Assembly (NCBI GenBank): GCA_022747635.1
Contig: JAKTNV010000077.1
Span: 682,001-746,000 of the forward strand
From: Hetaerina americana
Taxonomy: Eukaryota > Arthropoda > Insecta > Odonata > Calopterygidae
Reading direction: 5' to 3'
Length of the DNA stretch: 64,000 nucleotides
The notes beneath the pieces were generated by a model, which saw nothing but the letters and a program-made list of their open reading frames with translations, was not told the DNA's origin and did no database searches. Made by a program: the position numbers and the translations under genes. Numbering within the stretch: the stretch's first letter is position 1; each line of letters opens with the position of its first letter. This document shows, in pieces, positions 36,531 through 50,900 of the stretch.

Positions 36531-39500
36531 CATCCATATTCTCATCTTCATCCTAATTAAAATTTGTATCCGCATCGGTATCGCCATCTACATTTACATC
36601 CGCATTCGCATCCATATACGCATCCGTGACCTAATCCGTTTCCTTTTCCGTATTCGTTTCCTTCTTTGTATTCCCATCCATATCCAAAACGCTATCCACT
36701 ACCGCATTTCTATCCAAATCCCCATTAGTGTCCGCATTTGTACACGTCTCCGTTTCAGCATCCGTATCCGTATCTAAACCCGCATCCGTAGCCGCATATA
36801 TATCCGTGTCTGCTTTGGTATTCGCATCCGTATAAAGATCTGTATCCGCATCGGTGACCGTTTCGAAGTATGCGTCCGTATTTGCATCGGCTTCCGTATC
36901 CATATCCGCATTCGTATCCGTCGCCGCATTATGATCCGTATCCACTACGCATTCACATCTGTCTTCGCATCCGTATCCGCATCCGTATCAAAAACCGTAT
37001 CCGAATCCTTTTTAGCATGAGTATCCGTTCCTGTATCCGTATCAGTATTCCCATTCCTATCTAAAACCGTATCCACATCCGAATCCGCATTCTTATCAGC
37101 CTCTGCATCCGCATTCGTTTCCGCATCAGAATCCGTATTAAAATCCAGATAAGTATTCATATCATCATCCGTATCAATATGCGCATCCAGATCCGCATCT
37201 TTATTCGCATCCGTATCCGCAAGCTTATCTGTACCCCCATCGGTATCTGCATCCGCATCTCTAAATGAATCCGTATCCGTATTCGCATCCTAATCCGCAG
37301 CCGCGTCCATTACCGCATTCGCATCCGTCTAAGCATCCAAATTTCTCCCGTCCCTTTTTCCGCATCGGTATCGGCACCCGTATCCACAACCGCGTCTGTA
37401 TCTTCATCCACATACGTAACCGCATCCGTATCCGTCTACTTTTACGCATTCGTTTCCGCATCAGTTATCCGCTTCGGAATGCGTACATGAATTCATATCC
37501 GTATACGCATCCGCTTTCACATCTGTGTTCGCATCCGCATCCGCATCTGTATTCACATCCGTGTCCTAACCCATGTGCGTTTCGTATTCGTTTCCATTTC
37601 GGTATTCCCCTCCGTCTCCGCATCGCTATCAGCATTTGCGTTTGTATCCGTATCCGCATCAGTGTCCACATTTGTACCCGCTTCTGTATAAGTATCCTTA
37701 TCATCAAGCGCATCCTTATCCGTATCCTAATCCGCATCTTAATCCGCATATGTATCCGGTTCTGCGCCGGTTTTCTCATCCGGATCCGCATTTGGATCCG
37801 TATCCAAATCTACATCCGTATCCGCATGAGTAACCGTATCCGCATTCAAATCCATATGAGCTATGTATTCACATATGTACCCACATCCGCATCTGTACCC
37901 AAATTTGTATCCGAATCAGTATTCACACCCGTGTCCCAATCCGTAAACGCTTCAGTAGTCACATCAGGATCCGTAATTTTATCCATATCCGTATTCACAT
38001 CCGTATCTACATCCGCATCAGCATCTGCATCCTTATCCGTTTCAAAATATACATTTAAATTAAATCCACATTCGTTTACACAACTGTATCCGTATCCATA
38101 TGAGCATGAATATACGCAGCGGTATCAGCATCCGCATCTGTATCCGTATCCGTATTTTAATCAGTATCTGCCACCTCATACGCCTCCGCATCCGAAATGG
38201 AATTGAAATGCGTATCAGTACAACATCCGATCCATAATTTAATCAATATCCACATCGGAATTCGTTATTGCATAAGTGCCCGCATCCGTTTAAGAACCCG
38301 TATTCGCATCTATATCCGCCACCTCTTCTATATCTACATCTGGTTCCGCATCCGTGTCCGTTTCCGCATCCGGATCTGCATCCGCATCCGTATCAAGATC
38401 CGTTTCCAAATATATATTCCCATTCGTGTCTGTATCCGCATCCGAATTGGTATCAACATCTGTGACTGTATCCGCATCCGTATAGGCATCGATATCCGTG
38501 TCCGCCTTAACATCCGTTTCTTCTGCAGGAATCGAATGTGTTTCACATCAATTTCCACATTCCTATCCATATCCGTACCCGTACTGTTATCTGCATTCGT
38601 GTCCATAACCATATCTGGATTCGTATCAGCATCCGTATTTGCATTCGCATCCGTGTCTGCTTCCTCATCCGCATCCACATTCGCATCTTGCTCCGCATTC
38701 GTATCCATTTCCGCATCCGGATATTCATCCGGATTCGCCTCTGTATCAGCATCATAATCTCCATCCGTAACCGTATCTACATTCACAACCTCATCCTAAT
38801 TCCTTTCCGAATTACCAAATGTATCCATATCCATTGCCGCATCCGTATCCTCATTCGTATCCGCATCCGGAACTGCATCCGCCTTTGCGTCCATATCCGT
38901 ACCCGCTTATGCATGCGCATTCGCATCGGTATCAGCGTAATAATCTTAACCGTATTATCAGCCGAACCCGTATTGGCATCGGTATTCATACCCGTACCAC
39001 ATCCGTACTAAATTGGCATTCGTATCCGCATCCTGATCCGCTTCCGCACCCGTATCAGCATCCATATTTCTATCCACATCCATATCTGCCTCCGTATTCG
39101 TATCCACATCCACATCACCATTCGTATCAGTGTCAGCATCCTTTTTCGCATCCACGTCCATAACAATATTTTTTTCCTCATACATATCCGCATCGGAATC
39201 CGTATCCGTAACAAAATCCATAACACCAATCGCATCCCTGTCCGCAACACTTTCCGTATTTGCATCCGTATCCACACCCGTATCTGTTTCCCCATCAGAG
39301 GTCGTTCTGCACCCGTAATTATTTCCGCATACTTGTTCTTATCCGTATCCCCATCGATATCTGCATCCGCACCTGTGTACGTATCCGTATTCGCAACCGA
39401 ATCCGTACCCTTATCCGTTTCTGTATCTACATAGGTGTCCGTATCTGTATCGGATTCTGCATCCGTATCCGGATCCGTATACGTATCCCTATCCGCAACC

Positions 39501-42500
39501 ATTTATATATCCGTATACGAATTAGCATTGGAATTTGCATCCGTATCCGCATTCGCATCCGAATATGTATCCACAATTGTATCCGTATCCACATCATTAA
39601 CCTTTTTTGTATCCATATTTTCATCTGTATCCGCAACCGTATCCAGCCCAGTGACCCCATTGGAATCCGTATCCGCGTCAGTATCTGCGTTCGCAATTTC
39701 ATCTGCATCCCAATCCGCATCTGATTACATAACCGCTTCCTTTTGCAAATCTAATTAGAATCCGCATCCTCATACTAATCCACATCCGTTTCCGTAACCG
39801 TAACCACATCTGTATACGTAACAGCTTCCTTATTTGCATTCGTATACGTAACCGCTTGTTTATCCGCTTGTGCAATTAGTTCCACATCTTTATCCGCGTC
39901 CGTTTCCGCAACAGTATTTGATTTCGCATCCGCATAGTGTTTTGCATCCAAATTCCATACTGTATCCGCATCAGTATCTGCAACTTTATTCGCATTCTCA
40001 TCCGTTTCCGCATCAACATTCTATCCGTATCCTTACCCGCATCGTTATTCGTAACTTTATCCGCATCCGCGTCTGTATCCTCATCCACTTACATAACCAC
40101 AAGCGTATCCGTAATTTTATCCTCATTTCTTTCCGAATCCGCATCCGCATGCATATCGGCTTTCGCATTCGTATCCGCATTCACATTTGTTTCCGCATCC
40201 GTATTCCTATCCATCTCCGCATCCGTGCCCTAATCCGAATACGTTTCCGTTTCCATATCCGTATTTTTACCCGTAACCCGGTCTCCAACTCAGCATTTGT
40301 ATCTGCATCAGTGTCCACATTTGTACCTGGTTGTATATCAGTATCCATGTCAGCATCCGTATCTGCATCCGAATTCCTATCCAAATCCGCATCCGTATCA
40401 CAATGTACCCGTATCTCCGTCGTTATACGAATCGCATCGCCGCATCCGTATACGAATCTTTATCCGTATCGTTATCCGTTTCGAAAACTGCTTCCGAATA
40501 GGAATGTGTATCCTTATCCGTATTCATATCTGAATCCGCTATGCATTAACATCTGTGTCCGCATCTGTATCCATATCCGCATCTGAATGCCTATTCGCAT
40601 CCGTGTCCTCATCCATATCAGCTTCTTATACGTATCAGCATCCGTATCCCTATAAAAATCCATATCTGAATCCGAATCAGCATCCGCATCAGCATCTGTA
40701 TCCGCATCCGTTTCCGCTTCAGCACATAAATTGAAATCCACATCCGTATCCGTATCCACATTTGTATATTTATTCATATGGGATCCATATCCAAATCCAA
40801 TTCCGTATTTGCGTCAGTATCCGCATTCGTATCCGTATCAGTATCTTGTTCGGATAGATATTAATATCCACATTCGTAAAGGCATTTACATCCGCATTTG
40901 CATTCGCATCATATCTGTGTCCGTATCTGTATAAGCATCCGTATCCGTGTCCTAGTCCGTGTCCGTTTCCGTTTTCATATCCGAATTTCCATGCGTATCC
41001 ACATTGATATCCGCAACCGCATATTTATCCGTGTTCGAGTCAGTGTCCGCATTTATCAAGGCATGCGTATCAGTATCCGTATCGGCATCCGTATCCGCAG
41101 TCGTTTCAGTATCCAGATCCGCATCCGTATCCGCAAATGTATTCGTATCTGCGTCAGTGTCCGCATCTGCATATGAATCTGTACCCGCATCGGTATCATT
41201 TCCGAATGTCCATCCGTATCCATAACAGTTTTCGTATGCGAATTCGCATGCGTATCCGTATCTTCATTCAGATTTGTATCCGCCATGCAATCACATATGT
41301 GCCGTATTCGCATCAGTATTTTAATCCGTATTCGAATCCGTGTTCATATCCGTGTCCCCATCCGTATATTCTTCTGTATCCGTATCACCATGCGAAAATT
41401 TATCAAAATCCGTATTCGTTTCCGCATCCGGATATACATCCTCATCCGTATGGTCATCCGTATCCGTATATGAATTCGAATCCCTATCTTAATCCGCATT
41501 AGAAACCATATTTGTATCCGTATCCGCATCCGTATTCGCGTCCTTGTTTGCATTCATATCCGCTTGCTTCCGTATCCAAATCAGCATCCATTTTCCAATC
41601 CACATCCGTATCTGAATGCGTGTACCCATCACATGAGCATCTGTAACCGCATCAGCATCCGTTAAGCAACCGCATCCGTATCCTCATCCGTATCCTCGTC
41701 ATTTTTCCACACAGATATCCACATCGGTATCCTTGTCTGCATCAGGATGGGCACCCATATCCACATCCGTATCCGTATTTTCTGTCCGCATCTATATCCG
41801 TATTTGCTTTCGAATCAACATCCGCATCCGTAACAGTTTACAGATCAGAGTTCATTTCGCACCCGTATGCATATCCGCATACGCATACACATCCGTATAC
41901 GTATCCACTTTCTTATCGTTATTGGTATCTGTATTTTCATATATATCTGCAACCGTAACCGTCCCTATGTCAACATCAAAATCCGTATCTGTATCAGTAT
42001 TGATATCCGCATATGTGTCCATATCCGCATCCGTATCTGTATACGTCACCGCTTCCGTATCCGTATCGGTATATCATCCGCATCCTCATCCTTATCCGAA
42101 TGTATTTCCATAACCTTATCCTCAACTGTTTACGTAATTGGGTCAGTATCCGTATCAGTTACTTGTTCGGCATTCCTCATCCGCAACCACATTCGCAGCC
42201 GTTTCACCATCCACATTCGTAACCTTATCTTAATCCGCATCGTTATCCGCATCAACATCCACATCCGCGTCTTCATCCTCATCCACATATCTTAACACAT
42301 CCGTATCCGTCTCCTCATGCGCATTCGTTTCCGCATCCGTATCTGCTTCCGTATTCGTACCGGCATTCGCCGCCGTACTCGCATTAAATTCCTTATCCGC
42401 ATCCGTATATGCATCCGTATCCGCATCTGTGCCCTAATATATTTCCGTTTCAATATCCGTATGCTCCTCCGTATCCGCATCATTATCCGCATCAAATTTG

Positions 42501-45500
42501 TATCCGTATCCGCAACAGTGTTTGCATTCGTACCCGCATTTGTATCCAAATCCACATCCGTAGCCGCATATGTATCCATATCTGCGTCGATATCCGCATC
42601 CATATACGAATCTGTAATCGCGTGGGTAATAGTTTCTAAATGTGCATCCGTCTCAAAATCATTTCCCGTATCCGTATCCGCGTACATATCTGTATCCGTA
42701 TTCAAATCCGTATCTGCTAAGCATTCACATCTGTATCGGAAACCGTATCCGCAACCTTAATTAAATCCATGTCCGATTCCGTATTCGCATTCGTGTCCCA
42801 ATCCGTATCCGCTTCTTTATCGGTATTAGCAACTGGATCTTTATGCAATCCGTAACCGTATCCGCATTCAAATCCACTTCCGCATCCGAATTAAAATCTG
42901 TATGGCATCCGTATCCGAATCCATATCCGCATCCGTTTTCGCATCCGTATCCGCATTTGTATCCGAATCCGTATCCGCATCCACTTTCGCTTCCGTACCC
43001 GCCTTCGTTTCCGTATTAGCATCTATTTCGTATCCACATCCCTGTCTGCTTGCATATCCGCATTCGCATGTAATCCGTGTCGCACCCGCTTCCGGATCCT
43101 CATCCGTATCCGTATCAATGTCCCTATATATAATCAGCATCGGCACCCATATCCGAACTCGAATAATTATCTCCATTCGCTCTTCTATCCGCATCCCTGT
43201 CCGTTTTTGAATCCGAATCCACACCTGCGTCCCTAAATGTTTCCCCATCAGAGGTCATTTGACACCCGTTTCCATATGCGCATACGTATCCACATCCGTA
43301 TCCCAATCGATATCTGCATCCACATAGTACATGCATCCGTATCCGCATCCAAATCCATATCCGCATCCGTATCTGTACCTGTAAAGGTATCCGCATCCGT
43401 ACCTGTAAAGGTATCCATATCCGCATCCGGATCCTGCAACAGTATTCGCATCCGTATACGTATCCGTATCTGCATTCGCATCCGTATCCGTATCCTCATT
43501 TTTATCCTTATTTATATCCGTATATTCATGTGTATCTGTATTTTCATTTGTATCCGCAACCCTAACCGCCCCAATGTCGCCATCTGAATCCGTTAGGCAT
43601 CCGTATCCGCATTCCAAAACTTAACCGCTTCTTATCCGCATCTATTTATTATTTACATCCTCATCCGAATCTATTACCGTGGGATTGTCCGCATTTGTAT
43701 ACATCACCGCATCATTATCTGCATATGTAAACGTAACCACTTCTGTATCAACATCTGTGTCGTGTTCCGCATCCTTATCTGGATCCACAGCCGCATCTGT
43801 ATCCCAATCCGAATCCATTATGGCACCAGTATCTGATGTTGCATCCGTATTCTAATCCGCATCCTAAGTCACATCCGCATTGGTATTACTATCTGCGTCC
43901 ATATCCGCCTTCCCATAAGTTTCAACATCCTTATTCCTATTGTTATCCGCATTTTAACCTCTATCCGTATCTGTGTCCGCGTCCGTATCCTCATGCACAT
44001 ACGTAACCGCATCCGTATCTGCATCTCCTTATCCGCATTTTATTCCGCATCCGTATCCACTTCAATATGCTTACATGCATTCTCAACCATATGCGCATAA
44101 GTCTGTATCCATATCCGTATTCGCATCCGAATCCGCATCCGTGTCCTGTTCCGTATCGTTTCCATATCCGTTTTGCCCTCCTTTTCTGTATCTGCATCCG
44201 TATCCGCATCCGAATCTATGTTCGCATTCGAATCAGGATCATTAAAGGTATCCGCATCTGTAACGGATCCTGCAACCTTATTCGCATCCATATACGTATC
44301 CGTATCCGCATTAATATCGGAATTTCTATCCTTGTCTGCATTTGCATCGCTATCCGCATCCGCATTTTTATCCATATTCGCTAGAAAGTCCGCATTTGTA
44401 TTCGCATCCGTATCAATTTCCGTATCAGCATCCGTATTCGCAACCTTATTTCTTTACAACCGTATCGATATTCACATCTGTATGCATATCTGATCCATAT
44501 TCGCATCTGAATCCGTATCCGCATCCGTATCCGCATCCGTACCCGAACTCGTATTCCCATCCGTATTTCCCACCTCTTTCGCATTCACATCTGGTTCTGC
44601 ATTTGAATTTGTTCCCTCATCTGGATATATATCCGCATCCATATCATAATTCGTATCAGTATATGCATTCGCATCCGTATCCTTATCCGAATAATACATC
44701 GCAACTGTATCCGCATTCGTATCTGAATCCGCGTCCGTATCTGCTTCCGCATCCGTATTAGCATCAGCATCCGTATCCGCACTCAGATTCATTTTCGCAT
44801 CACTTTTTTTTGCCATCCATATCCGTAACCGCATCCGTATATGCGAACATATCCGCATCCATATCCGCATCCGTATCATCATCCTTGTTCCCTTCCGTAG
44901 CAACTTCCGGTTCCGTATCAGCATCAATATTTTTATCCACATCCATATCTGCATCCGTATCAGCAACCAAATCAACATCCGGATCTTAATTTCCATCCAT
45001 TTTCGATTCCAAATCCTTAACCACATCCGTATCAGTATCCATTTCTCCATCCATATCCGCATCAGTAGCCGGATCACTTTTTGTATCCGTATCCGTATTT
45101 CTACTCGAATCCCTCACCGCACCTTTTTCCGTATTTTATATATATCCGCAACGGTAACCGCCCTTGTATCCGAATCCAAATCCGCATCCGTATCTGCGTC
45201 GGGATTAGCAACCGCATTCGTATCCATATCCCCATCCGCATCCATATCCGCTTTATTATCCTCATCTGTGAATTATCCGTATCCGCATTCTTATCTGCAT
45301 CCGTAGCCGTATCCGCATTTGTATACGTTACTGCAATCTTATCTGCATCCGTATAAGTAACCGCTCCTATATCCGCATACGTTTCTGCATCTGTATTTGC
45401 ATTAGCATTCGCAACCGTATCCGTATCCGCATTCAATTCAATTTCATAATCCGAATGTACATTTGTCTTCCATCCGCATCCTTATCCTTATCCGCATCCG

Positions 45501-46858
45501 TTTGCGTAGCCGTATCCGTATCTCTATACATAACCGCATGCGTATCTGTATCCGTTAACGTAACCGCTTCTGTATCCGCATCTGTATCGTGTTCCGCATT
45601 CTCATCCGCATCAATATTGGCATCTGTATCCGCATCCGTATCCGTTTCCGTATTAGTATCTGATTTCGCATTCCCATTCTAATACGCATTTAATTCCCGA
45701 TCTGTGTTGGCATCTGTATCCCCATCCGAATCCATATCCGCATTTGCATCCGTTTCAGCACCCAAATTTTTATTCGTATCCTTATCCGCATCGGCATTCG
45801 CATTCGTATCCGAGTCTTTATCCTCATCCACATGCGTATACGCATCCGTATATGTCTCCTTATCCGAATTCGTTTCGGCATCCGTATCCGCTTCCGTATG
45901 CGTACCGGCATTCGCATCCGTATCCGCATTCGCATTCACAAATGTATCCGCATCCGTGTCCTACTCCGTGTCCGTTTTTGTATCCGTTTCCATATCTTTA
46001 TCGGACTCCTTATCCGCATCGGTATCCTTATCCGTATTTATATCCGTATCCATATAAATGCACGATTGGAACCCAGATCCGTATTAGTATCCGTAATATC
46101 ATCCGTGTCCGTATCTGTATTCGCATAATAAACCACATCCGTAACCGTGTCTACATTCCCATCCTCATCTTCATCCGCTTCCAAAATTACATCTTTATGC
46201 GTATCCAGGGTCGCATACGTATCCATATTCGCATCCGTATCCGGAACTGCATTTGTCTCCGCGTCCGTATCCGCATTAATATCGGCCTAAGCATCCGCAT
46301 TGGCGTCTGTGTTAGCATCCGTATTTAATCCGTATCCATGTTTGTATCAGTATTTGCATCGGTATCCATATCCGTATACGCATCCTTATGTGCATTCACA
46401 TCCGTATCGTTATCCGTTTCCGAAGCCACGTCCTTATGCGTACCCGTATTTCCATGGTATCCGCTTCCGTATCATCATCCGTATCCATATCCTAATCTGC
46501 ATTCGCATTCGCAGCTGTATCCGTATCCGTAACCTTTTCCGCACCCAAATATGTTTTCGCATCCGCTTCCATATCACAATCCGCCTTAGCATCCGTATAC
46601 ACATACATATTCCCATTTTTATCCGCATGGTAATTCATATCCGCACCCACATCCGCATCCGCATTCGCGTCTTTATCCGCTTTTTTTCAGTTTCTTTATC
46701 CACATCCCTATCCGCACCGTATCCGCTTTCGTATCCGAATCTTCAATTAGCTCAGAATCTGCTGCAGCATTCATATCCGCATCCGTTTCAGCATTTACGT
46801 CGGTATCGGCATTTGTATCCGCATCCGTATCTGCATCCGTATCCATAATCGTATTTAT
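36531..46858 (-). repeat. Hexamer satellite block 14
   Basis: The longest island-free stretch. To 42,245 it mirrors 1-5,669; beyond that its partner lies off the left edge. CCCCATCAGAGGTCGTTCTG-type landmarks are at about 39,289, 41,837 (diverged) and 43,241. AAAATCTGTATGGCATCC is at about 42,893, and CCCACCTCTTTCGC at about 44,571. At 43,376-43,425 GTACCTGTAAAGGTATCC is repeated in tandem at a 24-bp spacing. No gene. Confidence 0.86.
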
Positions 46859-47112
46859 ACCTTCGTTAACATTTTCACCGGCGTTCTTTTTCACGATTAA
46901 ATATTTCGATCGGAAGTGAAGAGGAATGTAATTTATGCCTTAAGAATACGTCTAGCTTTTACTGTACAAATAGAATGACCTTTTTGCATATTTTTCAGTA
47001 AAATGTATACATTTAAAATAGGGGAAATTTTGGCCCTAATTATTTTTCACGTAATTCTTTAGTCATGGAGCATGAATTCAGGGTTTTTTGTTTCATATAA
47101 TTAAGTTTATCG
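46859..47112 (-). repeat. AT-rich island, long class (copy 13)
   Basis: Contains CACGATTAAATATTTCGATC, GGAATGTAATTTATGCC, CCTTTTTGCATATTTTTCAG, AAAATGTATACATTTAAAAT, TCACGTAATTCTTTAGTCAT, GGAGCATGAATTCAGGG. The part corresponding to the CACTTTTTACGGTGAAATG core has been deleted, so this copy is internally shortened. Confidence 0.84.
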
Positions 47113-47228
47113 AAAGAATGCGGACCCGGAAATGGATATGGATGCGGAAACGTAAAATGATGAGGATACCGATAAGGATGTTGATACGGAACGGATACGG
47201 ATGCCAATGCGGATACTTATTCAAACCC
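47113..47228 (+). repeat. Polarity-switch module (copy 5)
   Basis: GGATRC hexamers within TCCGYA satellite: GAATGCGGACCCGGAAATGG, then AAATGATGAGGATACCG, ending near CTTATTCAAACCCGCG. In this copy the TATAAAT-like string has mutated to TTTGAAT on the complementary strand. Confidence 0.82.
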
Positions 47229-48607
47229 GCGTTCATATCCGTATCAGTAAACGTAAAGGTATCGGCATCCGTATCCGTTTCTTATCTGTATCCGTATTAA
47301 CGTCCGCATCATCATCCTTATCCGATTCCGTTTAAACATCGATTTATGCAATAGTACGCATCAGTATCTACAAACACATCTGAATCTATATCTGTTTCCG
47401 TATCCGAATCGGCAACCGTATCCGCCTCCGTATACTTACACGTATCCATACCCATAAATGCCATTCATCGATATAAACATCCGCATCCGTATCCGCATGC
47501 GAATTTGAATCCGTACCCTAATCCGAATTCAAAACAACATACCGCATTTTCATCTGTATATGCACCCGTATCCGCCTCCGTCTCAGAATCCGTGTCCGTA
47601 TTCGATTCCATATCTGCATCAGAAGTTGCATCCGCAACCTTGTCCGCATCCGTATATGAAACCGCATCTGTATCTGCATTTGTATCAATATCTTACCTGC
47701 ATTGGCATTGGTACCCGCATCAGTATCCAAATCTTTATCCGAATCCGTATTCGCATCCGTGTGCCAATCGATTTCTGCTAATGTATCCACATCAGCTTCG
47801 GAATTCCTATACATATCCGTATCCGCATCCATATCCACATCCGCATCAGCATCCGCATCAGTTTCCGCATAAGCATTCGTATTTAAATCTACATCCGTAT
47901 ACACCTCCGTATCCTAATGCGCATCCGCATTTTCATTGGCATCCGTTTCAACATCAGTATTCGCATCCGTATTTTCATCCGTATCCGCCACCTCTTACGC
48001 ATCCGTGATGGAAAATACATCCGTATGCGTATAAACATGCGATTCATATTTGCATAAATATCCACTTTAGAATCCATGTCCGCATCAGTATCTGCATCCG
48101 TTTCCGAAAACGTATTCGTATTCGAATCCATATCATCCACCTCTTTGGCATTCATATTTTTATCCGCATCCGTATCCGTTTCCACATCCGTATCTTCATC
48201 AATAACCCTATATGATTTTGCATTCGTGTCTGCATCCGCATCCGTATTGGCATTAGCATTTTTAAGCGTATCCGTAGCCACATCCGCATCCGTATACACA
48301 TTGATATCCCTGTCCGTATTTCATTCGTTTCCTCAGCCGAATTCGTATTTTTTCCGCATCTCTGTCCGAATCCGTTTCCACATTCGTATCCGTAACCGGA
48401 ACAGCATTCGTATCCGCGTTCGTATCCGCATCAACATCCGCCTCAGCATCCGCTTTCGCATCTGTATCAGCATCAAAATCTTTATTGTAATCGCATCCGT
48501 AACCGTACATTCGCATCCATATCCGAATCGGTATCCGTATCCACATAAATATTTGCTTCTGTATCCCAATACGCGTTTGTATCTGCATCAGTATCCACAT
48601 TCGTATT
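47229..48607 (-). repeat. Hexamer satellite block 15
   Basis: TCCGYA hexamers with the CATTCATCGATATAAACATC landmark (about 47,462), a relative of the mark at 35,281, and GCCACCTCTTACGC (about 47,988) and CCACCTCTTTGGC (about 48,137). By order of marks it is a paralogue of 34,883-36,286. No gene. Confidence 0.83.
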
Positions 48608-48862
48608 AACACCTTCGTAACTTTTTGGTGTTATTATTCACGATCAAATATTTCGATTGGAAACCCAGGGGGAATGAAGTTTATGCCTTAAGAACACCTC
48701 AAGCATTTACTCGAAAACAAAAGAATGACCACTTTTGCATAATTTCCGGTAAAATGTGCGATTTCAATAGATATGAAATTTTAGCCTTATTATTCTACGT
48801 AAATCTTTTCTCACGTAGCATGAATTCTTGATTTTAAGTTTAATATTATAAGGTTTATTGAA
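48608..48862 (-). repeat. AT-rich island, long class (copy 14)
   Basis: Contains CACCTTCGTAACTTTTTGG, TTCACGATCAAATATTTCG, AACCCAGGGGGAATGAAG, AAGAACACCTCAAGCATTTA, CAAAAGAATGACCACTTTTG, TACGTAAATCTTTTCTCACG and TAGCATGAATTCTTG. A 68-codon + frame at 48,625-48,831 lies inside it but has no counterpart in the other copies. Confidence 0.85.
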
Positions 48863-48975
48863 AAGGATTCCGATGCGGATATGGATGTGGATGCGGATAC
48901 GTACAATGATGAGGATGCGGGTTAGGATGTTGATAGGGAAGCGGATACGGATGCGAATTTCAAACATCATTTATA
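48863..48975 (+). repeat. Polarity-switch module (copy 6)
   Basis: GGATRC hexamers within TCCGYA satellite: ATTGAAAAGGATTCCGATGC, ACGTACAATGATGAGGATGC, ending near CATCATTTATACCTGC. Confidence 0.84.
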
Positions 48976-50900
48976 CCTGCATCCGTATCGGTATCAGCAT
49001 ACGTATCGGTTGAAACCTCCGTCTCCGTACCCATATCAACATCCGTATCAGCATCTGCACCAACATCAACATCCGTATCATCATTTGTATCCACATCGCT
49101 TTATGCATTCCTATTCCATTCAGTATGGGTGTCCGAATCTATTTCATATCGGCATCGGCATCCGTATGCGCATCAGTATCTGTATCCGGATCGGCATACA
49201 TATTCCTTTTTGTATCCTATCCGGCACCCGTATCCGAATCCGTATACGCACATGTTTCCGAAACCGTACCCGCATTTTCAACGATATCCACATCCGCCTC
49301 GGTATCCACACGTGAATTTGCATTCGTATCCGTATCCGAATCCTAATCCATATCGGTATCCGTATCCTCATTCATATTCGTATTAATATCAAAATTTTCA
49401 TTTGTATCCTCATCCGTATCCGCCTCCTTGTCCGCTTCCGTATCTGTATTTGATTCCGTATCTACATCAGCATTTGAATCAGCATCCATAACCGCGTCTA
49501 AATCTGTATTAGCATCCATAGATATCCGCATCCGCATCCTTTTCATCATCCGTATGCATAACCGCAATAAGATTCATTACCGCAGAGAAAAAATATCTGT
49601 ATCAGCATCAGTATTGGCATCCGTGAGTGCATCTCATCAGCATCTACATCCGTTTCCGCATCTGTGTCCGTATCCGCATCGGTATCCGTGTCCGTCTCTT
49701 TATCCGCATCCATATCCAAATCGTCCGTACCCCTCCGCCACAGCTTGCGCAGCCGTATTCGCTTTGTTCTCCGTATCCGCATTCACATCCGATTCCGCAA
49801 ACGAATCCATATTCGCATCTATATCCATATCCGTAAAGGCATCTGTATTCACACTCGCATCCTTATTCGTATCCGCATCCTTAACCGAATCCGTATCCGT
49901 ACCTGCATAGGTATCCTTAAAGGTAACCATATCCGCATTTCATCGATACACACATCCGTATCCGAATGCGCATTTGCATTCGAATCCATATACGAATCAA
50001 AATCCACATCCGTATCCGCATTCAAATCCGTATTAATTACAGATATTTCATCTGTATCCGCATCCGTATCCGCCTCCGTGTCCAAATCGGTATCCGTTTT
50101 TAGTCCATGTGGCGATCAGCATTTGCATCGGCATCCCTATCCGCATCCGTAAAAGAAACCGCATCTGATACTGCATTCGCATCAATGTCTTATCCGCATC
50201 CGTTTTCGCATGCATATCCCGCTCCATATATGTAATCCATCGGTATCCACATCCGTATCCGTTTCCGCATCCAATTCCAAATCATGATTATCCGCATTCA
50301 GATCCATTTCCGCATAAATTTTCAAATATGTACCCACATCCGTATCGGCATCCGTATCCGCATCCGTGTGCCCATCCGTATCGACTTCCGTATCCGCATC
50401 AGCATCCTTTTGCTATTTACATTCGTTTTTAAATCCCATCAACATCTGTATCTTTTTCTACCCCTTTAACTGTATTCGCATCCACATCGGTATCTGTATC
50501 AACAATAGTATCCATATCATATCCGGATGCATATCCAAAACGGTATCCGTGTCCGTAACAGTTTGCGCATTCGTATCCGCGACATTATATGTATATGCAT
50601 TCGCATCCCTAAATGTGTATGTAAGCGTATTGGCATTCGCATTCACATCCGTATCAGCATGTTATCCATATCCGCATCCTCATTCGTATTCGCATCCATA
50701 ACTGAATCCGTATCCGTGCTTGCATCGGGGTCCGCATCTGTTTCAGTATCCGAAAGAGTGTTCGTATCCGCATCCTCACCTGCATCTTTATTCGCATCCG
50801 TGTCCGGATATGAATCCGCATCCGTGTCCGCATCCATATCCTTATCTGTATCCGCGTTCGTATCCGCATTTGTATCCGCATCCGTATTCATATTCGCATC
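48976..50900 (-). repeat. Hexamer satellite block 16
   Basis: TCCGYA hexamers with CATTTCATCGATACACACAT (about 49,937), the same landmark as 35,281 and 47,461. A CCCCTCCGCCACAGCTTGCG patch at about 49,731 is non-hexameric. With block 15 it forms two consecutive versions of the unit [long island, switch, landmark, next island]. No gene. Confidence 0.83.

Larger units (their letters stand above)
24546..42245 (-). repeat. Right arm of giant inverted repeat (hexamer satellite)
   Basis: This is the reverse-complement partner of 1-18,085, with hexamers reading TCCGTA/TCCGCA on the + strand. It carries the same islands in mirrored order: 36.4 kb with 5.8, 34.6 with 7.6, 29.15 with 14.5, 28.4 with 15.3 and 27.3 with 16.4. 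It has a single copy of the segments that are tandemly duplicated in the left arm. It holds roughly 1.1 kb more than the left arm between about 24.95 and 26.2 kb. The partner of sequence beyond 42,245 would lie outside the window. Confidence 0.9.

Noticed and set aside
48625..48831. 68-codon non-repetitive + frame inside an AT-rich island
   Set aside because: The frame is not maintained in any other of the 16 island copies, so it is a chance frame in AT-rich sequence.
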